In this document: positions 10,274 to 18,572 of the stretch, in pieces
How the letters are laid out: every line of letters begins with the position of its first letter
How positions within the stretch are numbered: the stretch's first letter is position 1
Source of the DNA: Paracoccus onubensis
GTDB lineage: Bacteria > Pseudomonadota > Alphaproteobacteria > Rhodobacterales > Rhodobacteraceae
Reading direction: 5' to 3'
Assembly (NCBI RefSeq): GCF_003591515.1
Contig: NZ_QZCG01000003.1
Span: 1-64,000, forward strand
DNA length: 64,000 nt
The notes under the pieces: generated by a model
What the model was told of the DNA's origin: nothing
Databases searched by the model: none
Seen by the model: only the letters and a program-made list of their open reading frames with translations
Made by a program: the position numbers and the translations under genes

Positions 10274-11077
10274 TTAGAGCACGTTGCTGATTAATAGCTC
10301 TGACCTGCTGCCAACTGGGTCGTTTCGCTTCGCGCCAATGGTGTAAGTCGTCTTGACCTCCTCAATTATAAAGCCCGCGAACATCTCGCGCACTTCCGGA
10401 ACGTCATTCAGCGACAGGATAAACCGCCCGCGAATCCGACCGAGTAGATCGGCCAGGCGCTGGAAATCGTCGCGTTCGAACATCGCCTTTCCATAATCAT
10501 TTTCACAGCCCCAGTAGGGCGGGTCCACATAAAATAATGTGTCTGCCCCATCATAGCGCGGGATAAAACTCGACCAGTCCAGACATTCGATTACCACGCC
10601 GGCTAGTCGGCTATGCAGGTCTTCGAGCATCGGCTCGAGCGTGGTCAAGTTGAACCGGGCGGGTCGATCTTTAGAGACTCCGAAATTCCTTCCCGATACC
10701 TTACCGCCGAATGCCGTCCTCTGCAGGTACAGAAAGCGGGCAGCACGCTCGAGGTCGGTCAGTGTGCTTGGATCGACCTGGCCTAGGCGCTCGAACTCGC
10801 TCCTGGTTGTCAGGCCAAATTTCAGCACATCCAGGAATTGGATGTAATGGCGCTGAAGAATCCTGAAGAGATTGGCGATGTCCCGTGAACGGTCATTGAT
10901 GACCTCAGCTTTCGGTCGGGACGATCTGCGTAAGAAGATTCCGCCCATGCCAACAAATGGTTCTGCGTAGGTCACACAAGGCAAGCTATCGATGCGCGCG
11001 CAGATGCGTTTCGCGAGATTACGTTTGCCACCGAGCCACGGGGCAACGGGTGATGTTGGAGAGATCGGGGAAAGCAC
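10274..11077 (-). CDS. Dam-type adenine-specific DNA methyltransferase (D12 class)
   Basis: A 267-aa N6-adenine methyltransferase. The SAM-binding motif is YAEPFVGMGGIF (about 37-48) and the catalytic motif is DPPYWG (185-190), in the order expected for the D12/Dam group. No restriction endonuclease is adjacent, so it is an orphan enzyme, likely expressed from the lysogen on the repressor side of the prophage. It may protect phage DNA or alter host methylation. The recognition sequence cannot be told from the protein. Confidence 0.88.
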   Translation of the reverse strand: MLSPISPTSPVAPWLGGKRNLAKRICARIDSLPCVTYAEPFVGMGGIFLRRSSRPKAEVINDRSRDIANLFRILQRHYIQFLDVLKFGLTTRSEFERLGQVDPSTLTDLERAARFLYLQRTAFGGKVSGRNFGVSKDRPARFNLTTLEPMLEDLHSRLAGVVIECLDWSSFIPRYDGADTLFYVDPPYWGCENDYGKAMFERDDFQRLADLLGRIRGRFILSLNDVPEVREMFAGFIIEEVKTTYTIGAKRNDPVGSRSELLISNVL

Positions 11078-11162
11078 GGGATATTCCTACTATTGGCAAT
11101 ACGCAGGAACATATAGGGAACATTTGGGATTGTCACCCTCACCATGTCTCTCGTGAAGGCGA

Positions 11163-11561
11163 TCAGCTGTTGGCTTTTTGAACGGCCTTATCCAGACAAA
11201 ATGTCAGGATTTTCATATCATCAGACTGAGAACGATCCGACACTTCTAGCAAGTGAAATTTTGGCTCCTGTGGATCCTGCCTTCCTAAAGCACCAACGAA
11301 CCAGGTCGGGGCTACGTATTGTCCCTTGTACCTAGCCTCAATTTTTCCACAGACGAAAATAAGGCCTTCACCTTCACCGCCACGTGCAGCGAATACTTCT
11401 GAGGTGCGAACGCTATCCCACACCTCCGAAAATTTTTCTTCCATACTGCGCTGATCCTCAGCAGTCAGCTCGTACAGATCCCGATAGGACTGCGCGGATA
11501 TGCTTTCACTGTTCCATCCGGTCAGTGCAAACACGACAAGCATGATCTGTAAGCATTTCAA
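11163..11561 (-). CDS. hypothetical exported protein
   Basis: A 132-aa protein with a signal peptide (MKCLQIMLVVFALTGWNS) and a probable cleavage after SISA. The mature part has two cysteines that could pair and ends in KILTFCLDKAVQKANS. No family recognised. It follows the repressor on the same strand with a 6-bp gap, so it is probably co-expressed in lysogens; lysogenic conversion or surface exclusion is possible. Its sequence is less GC-rich than the neighbouring phage genes. Confidence 0.6.
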   Translation of the reverse strand: MKCLQIMLVVFALTGWNSESISAQSYRDLYELTAEDQRSMEEKFSEVWDSVRTSEVFAARGGEGEGLIFVCGKIEARYKGQYVAPTWFVGALGRQDPQEPKFHLLEVSDRSQSDDMKILTFCLDKAVQKANS

Positions 11562-11567
11562 AACAAA

Positions 11568-12272
11568 TCACTCCTTAACTGTATGTCCCCACCAGACAAC
11601 CTTCCCGACGACTCGAATATTTTTGAGATCGTCTCCTTGCCGGAACTCGGGAGAATAATCTGGATTGTCACTGATCAGCATCAATACATCCTCCGATGGC
11701 CGTTCGATACGCTTCACGCGAGCTTCACCGCCATCGATTATAGCATATACCGGTGCGCGCCGTTGATCGCGCCTATCCTTCTTGCGAATTTTCGGTTCAG
11801 TAATCCGCGTATCAATCAGGACCATATCACCTGGCCAAAGAGTTGGCTGCATGCTGTCACCGTGAACACGTGCCAGCCCCGCCATTGAAGCTGCCAATCC
11901 CATTCGGGTTAGCCAGTCCTTACGGAATGCGAGATGGTCGATGACCTCTTCCTGGCCATTATATGCGCCGGCCCCTGCCGACAGCATGGCTTGATGCAGA
12001 GGGATGTGCGCGAACTCTTCGCCTGCGATTTCAACGCGCTCGACAGGTCCGGTTTCGCGTGGTGGACCGATGTAAAGTTCCAACCCTAACGCCGCGCAAA
12101 TTTCGCGCGCTTTTTCAAGCTTAGGATCTGTTCTGCGCCCATCATTACGCAATACGCTGCGCAGTTTGTCATAAGAAATGCTCGCCTTGTTTGCCATCGC
12201 AAACGGGTTTTCACCCAACTCGTCGAGTCGAGCTTGGACAATCTCGTGAAATGGGCGAACGACAGGTTCCAT
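11568..12272 (-). CDS. phage repressor, LexA/S24-like
   Basis: A 234-aa CI-like repressor. The N-terminal helix-turn-helix region spans about 5-50 (ENPFAMANKASISYDKLRSV) and the C-terminal S24 peptidase domain contains HGDSMQPTLWPGDMVLID (catalytic Ser) and a Lys in GGEARVKRI. A candidate self-cleavage Ala-Gly occurs in LSAGAGAYNG. SOS-type induction is therefore plausible. I chose ATG 12272; the longer frame from 12356 would run through the operators. No clear Shine-Dalgarno is visible. Confidence 0.87.
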   Translation of the reverse strand: MEPVVRPFHEIVQARLDELGENPFAMANKASISYDKLRSVLRNDGRRTDPKLEKAREICAALGLELYIGPPRETGPVERVEIAGEEFAHIPLHQAMLSAGAGAYNGQEEVIDHLAFRKDWLTRMGLAASMAGLARVHGDSMQPTLWPGDMVLIDTRITEPKIRKKDRRDQRRAPVYAIIDGGEARVKRIERPSEDVLMLISDNPDYSPEFRQGDDLKNIRVVGKVVWWGHTVKE

Positions 12273-12301
12273 TTTTGGGAAAATGCCCAACAACGTATCT
12301 G

Positions 12302-12346
12302 TTGACAACTGGTAAATTACCCAATTATAAATTTGGGTAAATAACC
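12302..12346 (+). promoter_or_regulatory. early promoter with two repressor operators
   Basis: TTGACA (12302-12307) and TATAAA (12326-12331) are 18 bp apart, a strong sigma-70 promoter reading into the early operon. GGTAAATTACC (12311-12321) lies between the boxes and GGTAAATAACC (12336-12346) just after the -10; both are near-palindromic and similar. A perfect TATAAT also exists on the other strand (12324-12329) for repressor transcription. The layout is a lysis-lysogeny switch with the operators covering the early promoter. Confidence 0.75.
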
Positions 12347-12357
12347 AAGAGGGCAAA

Positions 12358-12600
12358 ATGCAGGCAAGTGACCTACTTCAGTTGGCAACAGCATTTGCTG
12401 GGCATCGCAATTTGAGCCTGAACACGGTCGCGGTTTATGCCGCGAATGATGGGAAATTCTTCATGCGCATCGATGCTGGAGGTGGCTGCACACTCCGCAC
12501 GGCGCGCAAGATTCTCTCTTGGTTTTCCGACAATTGGCCGTCCGACCTCGAATGGCCCCGGTCCATCCCCCGCCCTCAGAAATCGAAGGATGCTGCGTAA
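12358..12600 (+). CDS. small early protein in the Cro/Ner position
   Basis: An 80-aa protein, first gene of the early operon, divergent from the repressor and preceded by AGAGGG. It reads like a compact DNA-binding protein (LNTVAVYAANDGKFFMRIDA, then a helical stretch RTARKILSWFSDNWP), but I cannot assign a family. Its place matches Ner/Cro proteins that shut down repressor transcription. Its TAA overlaps the next ATG. Confidence 0.7.
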   Translation: MQASDLLQLATAFAGHRNLSLNTVAVYAANDGKFFMRIDAGGGCTLRTARKILSWFSDNWPSDLEWPRSIPRPQKSKDAA

Positions 12601-13085
12601 TGCCTGAGAAGCGCTACGACCTGCGTGAGATTGCGCGCGCCGCCCTCGGCGATATGCCGCCGAAGGTGCGCGCAGACCTGCTTACCGAGATGCTGGTGGA
12701 GATCAATGGCGACGATGCTCTGCATCTGATGGCCCACGCACGGAACATTGTCACCCTGCGCATCGAGCAGCTGATTGATGAGCGGTATCCGCTAGATTCG
12801 GCTGAAATCGGAAATATTCGGTCGGTGCACAGGCGTTTCCACGCGGTGAATTGTGCCGGTGACCCGTGCGAGTGCCTCGGTTTCTTCGACCTTGAAGGAG
12901 CGAAAAAATCAGCCGTCCTCATCCGTGAGCGTCGAGGTGTCAAGCGATGCGCGGATCAGGAAACCAAGCTTGAACGTATAGTTTGTTATCACGAAGATCA
13001 CTTGTTGGATCGGTCCAAAACACCGTCGGACAGCGCACGCAACCGGGATGCCAATGTCTCCCGCCCCTCACTCTCTAAACGGTGA
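12600..13085 (+). CDS. hypothetical early phage protein
   Basis: A 161-aa protein beginning MPEKRYDLREIARAALGDMP. It is helical and acidic in its first 100 residues (VRADLLTEMLVEINGDDALH) and less convincing at the C-terminus. The start overlaps the preceding stop as TAATG. Its last 88 bp overlap a convergent minus-strand gene. No family recognised; a regulatory role would fit its place before the ParB-like and transposase genes. Confidence 0.6.
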   Translation: MPEKRYDLREIARAALGDMPPKVRADLLTEMLVEINGDDALHLMAHARNIVTLRIEQLIDERYPLDSAEIGNIRSVHRRFHAVNCAGDPCECLGFFDLEGAKKSAVLIRERRGVKRCADQETKLERIVCYHEDHLLDRSKTPSDSARNRDANVSRPSLSKR

Positions 13086-13228
13086 ATGGCGATGGCAATA
13101 TATCCCTCGAATATAACACAGGCCTTTGTGTCGGCTTCCGAAATACCGGTCGCCAATGCAAGAACGAGCCGCTTGAACGCCTCCAACTCCGTTTCAAGGC
13201 TTGCAACGCGCGCTTCCAGTTCATCCAT
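12998..13228 (-). CDS. small coiled-coil protein, antisense in the early region
   Basis: A 76-aa protein beginning MDELEARVASLETELEAFKR, a heptad-like coiled coil, followed by an amphipathic segment and ending RETLASRLRALSDGVLDRSN. GGAGGG sits 5 nt before the ATG. The composition is far more protein-like than the opposing plus-strand frame. It is the only gene on this strand within the early operon and would be transcribed against it. No family recognised. Confidence 0.55.
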   Translation of the reverse strand: MDELEARVASLETELEAFKRLVLALATGISEADTKACVIFEGYIAIAIHRLESEGRETLASRLRALSDGVLDRSNK

Positions 13229-13517
13229 CGAATCCCTCCATCCGGTTTTTGGCTTTCCCGATGGTAGGGGCCACCCCGAACCGACCCAAGCGGAAAACGC
13301 ATCCGGTCGGGGTGGCGAATGTCTCCGCGCTCCAGTTGCTGCTGCTGTTGAAGCGCGTGAGCCTGCCAGCCCGCGCACTCCTCCACTCACCCGGCGCGCG
13401 GGCTGGCGGAGACTCAAGGCTGGTTACGACCGCGTGTCGGACAGCCTCCTGGGCGATGCGATCGGCCTCGTCTGTATCGCCCTGATCGTCTTCCTCTTTT
13501 TGATCGTGACGCCCTGA
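13086..13517 (+). CDS. uncertain ORF with a C-terminal membrane helix
   Basis: A 143-aa frame whose ATG directly follows the stop of the preceding gene. The first half is Ser/Ala/Arg-rich and looks like the shadow of the minus-strand coiled-coil gene. The last 40 residues (WRRLKAGYDRVSDSLLGDAI then GLVCIALIVFLFLIV) look like a real single membrane helix with a basic flank, but no internal start codon exists in this frame. Another frame over 13264-13485 is equally undecided. This covers the interval before the ParB-like gene. Confidence 0.3.
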   Translation: MAMAIYPSNITQAFVSASEIPVANARTSRLNASNSVSRLATRASSSSIESLHPVFGFPDGRGHPEPTQAENASGRGGECLRAPVAAAVEAREPASPRTPPLTRRAGWRRLKAGYDRVSDSLLGDAIGLVCIALIVFLFLIVTP

Positions 13518-13545
13518 CCGACCCCACAACGCATGGACAGTGAAC

Positions 13546-14457
13546 ATGACTGAACCGACCCTGATCCAGACCAAGACAAGCCTGCCGATTGATCAGATCG
13601 ACGTCAGCGACCGCCTTCGCCCTGTCAGCGAGGCAGGTGTTGCAACGATCATTGCGTCGCTGAAAGAGATCGGCCAATTGACCAGCCCGATTACCGTCCG
13701 TCAGAAACGACGCAAGGGCGAAGTCAAATGGCAGGTGCTGGATGGCGCACATCGTCTCGCCGCCGCAACCGAACTGGGCTGGACCGAGATCCCTGTCCGG
13801 ATCTTCGAATGCACCGATGATCAGGCCCGGATCATGGAAATCGACGGCAATCTGTCCGGGGCGGAGCTGAACCCGCTCGACACGGTCGTTTTCCTCGCCA
13901 CCCGCAAAGCGGTTTACGAACGCATGCATCCTGAGACAAAGGCTGGTGCAGCCGGCGCTGCCGCTCGGTGGGCCGATGCAACGGACACGATGTCCGTCGC
14001 ATTTGTCAAAGCTACTGCCGAGAAGCTTGTCATGTCAGAGCGCCATGTGCGGCGTCTGGCTGCAGCGGGCGCTTCGCTTGGTCCTGACGAAATAGCAAAG
14101 CTTCGCTCTGCCCCGCGCCAGATCACGTTGAAGGATCTACAGGACATTTCCCGAATCGATAACACCGTCCAGAGGTATGATGTCGTCGATGCGTTGGCTG
14201 AGGGCCGCGTCAAGAATGTCGCTGCCGCCCTGAAGGGGGCGCAACCTGCCAATGACAACCCCGATAAAGACCCCGTTGAAGATCAGTTTGCAGCCCTTGC
14301 GAAAGCATGGTCACGGGCGAGCATGGTCGCACGCCGGAAGTTTGTCACGGAACACTTCAGCGATCTGTCCCCGCTCGTCGTCGATGAAGCCGAAACCCGT
14401 GACGAACTCGATATCGCTTCCCTTCGCACGGCGTTGACGGAGGTGGCTGCGGAATGA
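13546..14457 (+). CDS. ParB-like nuclease-domain protein
   Basis: A 303-aa protein with an N-terminal ParB/Srx-type domain: LPIDQIDVSDRLRPVSEAGV, then the core VLDGAHRLAAATELGWTEIP and the ARIMEIDGNLSGAEL segment. A middle helix-turn-helix region (MSERHVRRLAAAG) follows. The ATG at 13546 has GGACAG upstream; an in-frame GTG lies 6 nt earlier. It overlaps the transposase start by 4 nt. In this place it probably binds DNA to help transposition or regulate the early operon rather than partition DNA; inference. Confidence 0.82.
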   Translation: MTEPTLIQTKTSLPIDQIDVSDRLRPVSEAGVATIIASLKEIGQLTSPITVRQKRRKGEVKWQVLDGAHRLAAATELGWTEIPVRIFECTDDQARIMEIDGNLSGAELNPLDTVVFLATRKAVYERMHPETKAGAAGAAARWADATDTMSVAFVKATAEKLVMSERHVRRLAAAGASLGPDEIAKLRSAPRQITLKDLQDISRIDNTVQRYDVVDALAEGRVKNVAAALKGAQPANDNPDKDPVEDQFAALAKAWSRASMVARRKFVTEHFSDLSPLVVDEAETRDELDIASLRTALTEVAAE

Positions 14458-16592
14458 CTCGACTGGTTCCCGATCAGGAATGGTGGACAGCAGATGAACT
14501 CGCTTCAAGCGGGTTGCCTGACATGCCGGCGACCAAGCGTGGTATCAACATGACCGTTGATCGTCTCAACTGGCGGGCATATCCCAAATTCGCCCGTCGT
14601 CGCGCAGGCCGTGGTGGCGGCTGGGAGTATCACTGGAAGCTGTTTCCGCAACGCGCCCAGGCGGCATTGTTGAAAGCTGCCCAGGTGGATACCGGCGAGT
14701 CTGAGTCCCAAATGGACCGAGGCGAGGCGTGGGCTTGGTTCGATGGCCTTCCTGAAAAGGTGAAGGCCAAGGCGCGCGATCGGCTCAAAACCATCCAGTT
14801 CGTCGAGGAGTTGGAGGGAGCGGTTGGCGGTCGTCACATGGCGGTCGAGATGGTTGGGCGGCGCGTGAACAGTGCACCCCGCACAATCTGGTACTGGTTC
14901 GAGATGATCGAAGGCATCGAGCGGGCGGATCGTCTTCCATATCTTGCCCCGCGCCATCGTGCATCAAGGCCCAAGCGCAAGAAGGCCGAGTGCAGTCAGG
15001 AATTCCTGAACTGGCTCAGGGCTGATTATCTACGCCTCGGTGAACCCAGCTTCAACAGCTGCTATGCCCGTGTCGCCGATCTATGCGAAAAGCGCGGTTT
15101 GAGCGTTCTTCAGCCACGCACGGCACGCCGCTGGATAGATCAGAATATTCCACGCGTGACGCAGGTTTTTGCCCGCCTCGGTGAAGCCGGCCTGTCTAAA
15201 TGCTTTCCGCCGCAGATCCGGGATCGCAACAATCTGACGGCAATGGAAGCCGTCAACGCGGACTGCCACAAGATCGACGTGTTCGTACAATGGCCAGGTA
15301 TCGAGAAGCCCGTCCGGCCGCAGATAGTCGCTTTCCAGGACCTCTATTCAAACAAGGTTCTTGCATGGCGTGTTGATCTCGATCCGAACAAGGTCGCGGT
15401 GATGAGCGCCTTTGGCGAACTCATTGAGACATGGGGCATTCCGAAACATTGCTTGTTCGATAACGGCCGGGAATTTGCCAATAAATGGCTGACAGGCGGA
15501 GCGCCAACCCGGTTTCGCTTCAAGATGCGTGACGATGATCCGCTTGGTGTTCTGCCGATGTTGGATATCCAGGTCCATTGGGCGACACCCGCTCATGGTC
15601 AAGCGAAGCCGATTGAACGTGGTTTCCGCGATCTTGCCGATCATATCGCAAAAGATCCTCGTTTTGCCGGCGCCTATGTCGGCAACAGGCCGGATGCGAA
15701 GCCGGAGAATTACGGTTCCCGCGCCGTCCCGCTCGAGGATTTCCTGAGAGTGCTGAATGAAGGCATTCAAGCTCACAATGCCCGGCAAGGTCGACTGAGT
15801 TCGAACGCCAGGGGTCGCAGCTTTGATGAAACATTTGCCGAAAGCTATGCCGAGGCGCCGATCCGCAAGGCCACCGCAGAACAGCATCGGCTCTGGCTGA
15901 TGGGTCAGGAAGTTCGCAAGCTGCATAGCAATCACGGCGGACTGACCCTGCACAAGAATGGCTATTGGGCCGACTGGATGAACGAATATGCCGGTGAGCG
16001 TGTCGTTGCTCGGTTCAATCCCGAAGATCTGCACGAAGGCGTTTATATCTACGCGCTGGATGGCGAATTTCTCGGTACTGCCGATTGCCGAGAAAAAGTT
16101 GGGTTCTTCGATCTGGTCGGGGCAAAACTGCATGCCAAGCGTGAGCGCCAGCGCCGCAAGGCAGAAAAACAACTGCTGGATGCAATGCGCCCGGTTTCCG
16201 TTGAGGACTTTGCTGCGGAGTTGGATGCTGCACCGCGCCCCGACACACCGCTTGTGGAGGCCAAGGTTGTCGAAATTGCCCCCGCTCGCCGTCAGAAGGG
16301 CCTGATCCACCGCGAAATGCCGGTACCTGATGCCAGCGAGGCATCCGATCGGCAACGCGAAGCCCTCGTTATGGAATTCCGTCGTGCCGAGCGGGACGCC
16401 GAAGCTCCGAAACAGAACGAGGAAACCGCGAAGGACCGATTCCGTCGCGCTCTTGATATCGAGGCCCGCTCTGAAGCCGGTCAACCAGTCGGGGAGGCCG
16501 AGGCTCGCTGGCACGCAATCTATAGCAACACGCCGGAATATACGCGGCAGCGCATGTTCCTTGATGACTTTGGAGAATCCGCTCTGCGGTGA
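14454..16592 (+). CDS. MuA-like DDE transposase
   Basis: A 712-aa transposase that cuts the prophage ends and joins them to target DNA. The N-terminal Mu-type DNA-binding region (EWWTADELASSGLPDMPATK) and further helix-turn-helix parts precede an RNase H-like core whose DDE residues are Asp270 (VNADCHKIDVFVQW), Asp336 (LFDNGREFAN) and Glu388 (GQAKPIERGFRDL). A Mu C-terminal beta-barrel follows and a charged helical tail suited to MuB/ClpX contact ends the protein. Length is near the 663 aa of MuA. It overlaps the ParB-like gene. Confidence 0.93.
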   Translation: MTRLVPDQEWWTADELASSGLPDMPATKRGINMTVDRLNWRAYPKFARRRAGRGGGWEYHWKLFPQRAQAALLKAAQVDTGESESQMDRGEAWAWFDGLPEKVKAKARDRLKTIQFVEELEGAVGGRHMAVEMVGRRVNSAPRTIWYWFEMIEGIERADRLPYLAPRHRASRPKRKKAECSQEFLNWLRADYLRLGEPSFNSCYARVADLCEKRGLSVLQPRTARRWIDQNIPRVTQVFARLGEAGLSKCFPPQIRDRNNLTAMEAVNADCHKIDVFVQWPGIEKPVRPQIVAFQDLYSNKVLAWRVDLDPNKVAVMSAFGELIETWGIPKHCLFDNGREFANKWLTGGAPTRFRFKMRDDDPLGVLPMLDIQVHWATPAHGQAKPIERGFRDLADHIAKDPRFAGAYVGNRPDAKPENYGSRAVPLEDFLRVLNEGIQAHNARQGRLSSNARGRSFDETFAESYAEAPIRKATAEQHRLWLMGQEVRKLHSNHGGLTLHKNGYWADWMNEYAGERVVARFNPEDLHEGVYIYALDGEFLGTADCREKVGFFDLVGAKLHAKRERQRRKAEKQLLDAMRPVSVEDFAAELDAAPRPDTPLVEAKVVEIAPARRQKGLIHREMPVPDASEASDRQREALVMEFRRAERDAEAPKQNEETAKDRFRRALDIEARSEAGQPVGEAEARWHAIYSNTPEYTRQRMFLDDFGESALR

Positions 16593-16650
16593 AAAGAACC
16601 GCCGAAGGATGGCCCTCCTCCGGCGGCAATTAACGGAAAGTGAGGCAAAG

Positions 16651-17394
16651 ATGACAGAGGAAAGAGCGCTTTACAACAATGTTGCGCCACTTCGGAATGT
16701 CGGCGCGCTTGTCGAGTTGATCGCCCGCGTCCAGAACCGAGGTTTCGGTCTCCCGGGCATGGCAACCTTCTATGGTCCGTCAGGCTATGGAAAGACCACA
16801 GCTGCGGTTTATGCGGCCAACCGGTACAATGCCTATTCCGTGCAGGTTAAATCCGCCTGGACGGCGAAGAAGCTTTGTTCTGCGATCCTGCAGGATCTCG
16901 GATTGGCCCCGGCCCGCACGATTGCCGATATGATTGACCAGGTGTCGGATGAAATCGCCAAATCTGGCCGTCCGCTGATCATTGACGAAGCCGATCACCT
17001 TGTTTCCCGCAACATGATCGAGATCGTTCGCGATATCTATGAAAGTTCGGGCGCGACGATCATCCTGATCGGCGAAGAACTCCTCCCCCAAAAACTCCAG
17101 AAATGGGAACGCGTCCACGGCCGTATGCTCGATTGGGTTGGCGCTCAGCCCGGCGATCTCAACGATGTTCGCCACCTGGCCAAGCTTTATTGCGGCGGAA
17201 TCACGTTGGATGAAGAGGTGCAGGCGCTTCTGCTGAAGGAATCGAATGCCTCGATCCGGCGGATCAGCATTAATCTCGACCGCATCCGCGAAATCGCGCT
17301 GACCAAAGGCTTGTCTAGGATTACCCGCAAGGACGTTCCGAAGGATGGGTTCTTTACTGGCCATGCGCCCGCACCGCGGAGGATCTCGGCATGA
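16651..17394 (+). CDS. MuB-like AAA+ transposition target ATPase
   Basis: A 247-aa ATPase that should bind target DNA, activate the transposase and give target immunity. Walker A is GPSGYGKTT (42-50), Walker B is RPLIIDEADHL, and a sensor-like IILIGEE follows. The ATG at 16651 has GAGG upstream; the longer frame from 16330 overlaps the transposase and is rejected. It is shorter at the N-terminus than Mu B, resembling TnsC/IstB-like versions. Confidence 0.9.
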   Translation: MTEERALYNNVAPLRNVGALVELIARVQNRGFGLPGMATFYGPSGYGKTTAAVYAANRYNAYSVQVKSAWTAKKLCSAILQDLGLAPARTIADMIDQVSDEIAKSGRPLIIDEADHLVSRNMIEIVRDIYESSGATIILIGEELLPQKLQKWERVHGRMLDWVGAQPGDLNDVRHLAKLYCGGITLDEEVQALLLKESNASIRRISINLDRIREIALTKGLSRITRKDVPKDGFFTGHAPAPRRISA

Positions 17395-17966
17395 CGGGTA
17401 AAGCAGGTCGCCGCCCCGCAACATCGACCACGCCTGGTCGTCAGGAAATCTGGGAAGCGATCCGAAAGTTGCGGACCGGCTTTAACGTCGATGACCTGAT
17501 CGATCATAGCTGCGCCAACCGCAAAACGATCTCGGATTACCTGCGTTGCCTCGTTCCCGGCGGCATTATCGTCCAGTGCGAGGATGACCGGTATGATTTG
17601 GTTGAGGATCGTGGTTTTCATGCACCGCGCCTCAATCGCCAGGGCAAGCCTGTGACGCAGGGTGCCGGGACCGAGAACATGTGGCGGTCCATGCGCGGCC
17701 TTGCGGTATTCAGCCCACAAGATCTGGCGATCCATTCCACAACACCAGACGTCTCGGTCAGTGAAGCGACTGCCAAGGCTTACTGCGGCATGTTGCTCAA
17801 GACGGGCTTTCTCCGGGTAGAGCGCAAGGCATCGCCAATGCGCGGCAAACAGGCGATTTACCGTCTGATCCGGAATACCGGTCCGAAGCCGCCGCAGATC
17901 CAGCGCGTCAAGCACGTTTACGACCCGAATACACAGCAGGTGCATGTGCCGGGGGGAGAGGTATGA
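17391..17966 (+). CDS. winged-helix-like early phage protein
   Basis: A 191-aa protein starting at an ATG that overlaps the MuB stop. Two wHTH-like segments are suggested: EIWEAIRKLRTGFNVDDLID with NRKTISDYLRCLVPGG, and later SEATAKAYCGMLLKTGFLRV. The second half is basic. No named family recognised. It probably binds DNA in the early replication or regulation step. Confidence 0.7.
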   Translation: MTGKAGRRPATSTTPGRQEIWEAIRKLRTGFNVDDLIDHSCANRKTISDYLRCLVPGGIIVQCEDDRYDLVEDRGFHAPRLNRQGKPVTQGAGTENMWRSMRGLAVFSPQDLAIHSTTPDVSVSEATAKAYCGMLLKTGFLRVERKASPMRGKQAIYRLIRNTGPKPPQIQRVKHVYDPNTQQVHVPGGEV

Positions 17967-18334
17967 CCGGTCCCGTCGCCATTGCACATGCCGCATGGGG
18001 CGAAGCCATGCCGGACTGGATCGCAGGTCTCGCCAGAGAGTGTGAGGCCAGCTCTCAAAACAAGGTCGCGCAGCGGATGAATCGCAGCGCCTCGCTGGTC
18101 TCGGCCGTACTGCGTAACAAGTACAAAGGCAGCCTTGAGGCCGTCGAGGAGATCTATCGCGGCGTTTTCGAGAAGGCCGTGACCAACTGCCCATCACTTG
18201 GAACGATTCCAGCCAATGAATGCCGCGACTGGCAGGTCAAGGCGGTTCGGTTCGTCAACGTCAACTCCATGCGAGTTCGCATGTATCGCGCATGCAATGC
18301 CTGCCCGCGTTTCAGGGGGAAATCCAATGGCTGA
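17963..18334 (+). CDS. helix-turn-helix early protein
   Basis: A 123-aa protein with a clear helix-turn-helix near 30-60 (SQNKVAQRMNRSASLVSAVL followed by RNKYKG) like the small DNA-binding proteins common in transposable phages. The C-terminal part has cysteines at CNACPRF and CPSLG, possibly a metal site. It overlaps neighbours on both sides by 4-8 nt, so it belongs to the same operon. Confidence 0.72.
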   Translation: MTGPVAIAHAAWGEAMPDWIAGLARECEASSQNKVAQRMNRSASLVSAVLRNKYKGSLEAVEEIYRGVFEKAVTNCPSLGTIPANECRDWQVKAVRFVNVNSMRVRMYRACNACPRFRGKSNG

Positions 18335-18572
18335 TGTCGAGCATATCAACGATGACAATGTGACGATCGTGGCGCAAAGCCTCGTGGAGTCGGCACTTAC
18401 AGATTGGGAATGTGGTTACGCACTGCTCAGGGCATGCGCCACGCTGCAGGCAATTTTGGCCTCCGATCAGGATGATCCAGATGAGGCTATTGCGACCGTT
18501 CTCGCGGAGCATGCCGACAACGTCCGCTCCGCTTTTCAGTTTGTCCAGGCAGGAAAGGTACTGCACTCATGA
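18327..18572 (+). CDS. hypothetical small early protein
   Basis: An 81-aa acidic helical protein starting MADVEHINDDNVTIVAQSLV with CAGGGGGA upstream. The longer frame from 18198 lies inside the previous gene and is rejected. No family recognised. Confidence 0.65.
   Translation: MADVEHINDDNVTIVAQSLVESALTDWECGYALLRACATLQAILASDQDDPDEAIATVLAEHADNVRSAFQFVQAGKVLHS

Noticed and set aside
15348..16514. 388-codon minus-strand ORF
   Set aside because: Antisense to the transposase C-terminal half; high-GC DNA gives long shadow frames and the DDE residues fix the true strand.
16330..16650. upstream extension of the MuB-like gene
   Set aside because: It overlaps the transposase gene in another frame and ATG 16651 has a proper ribosome site.
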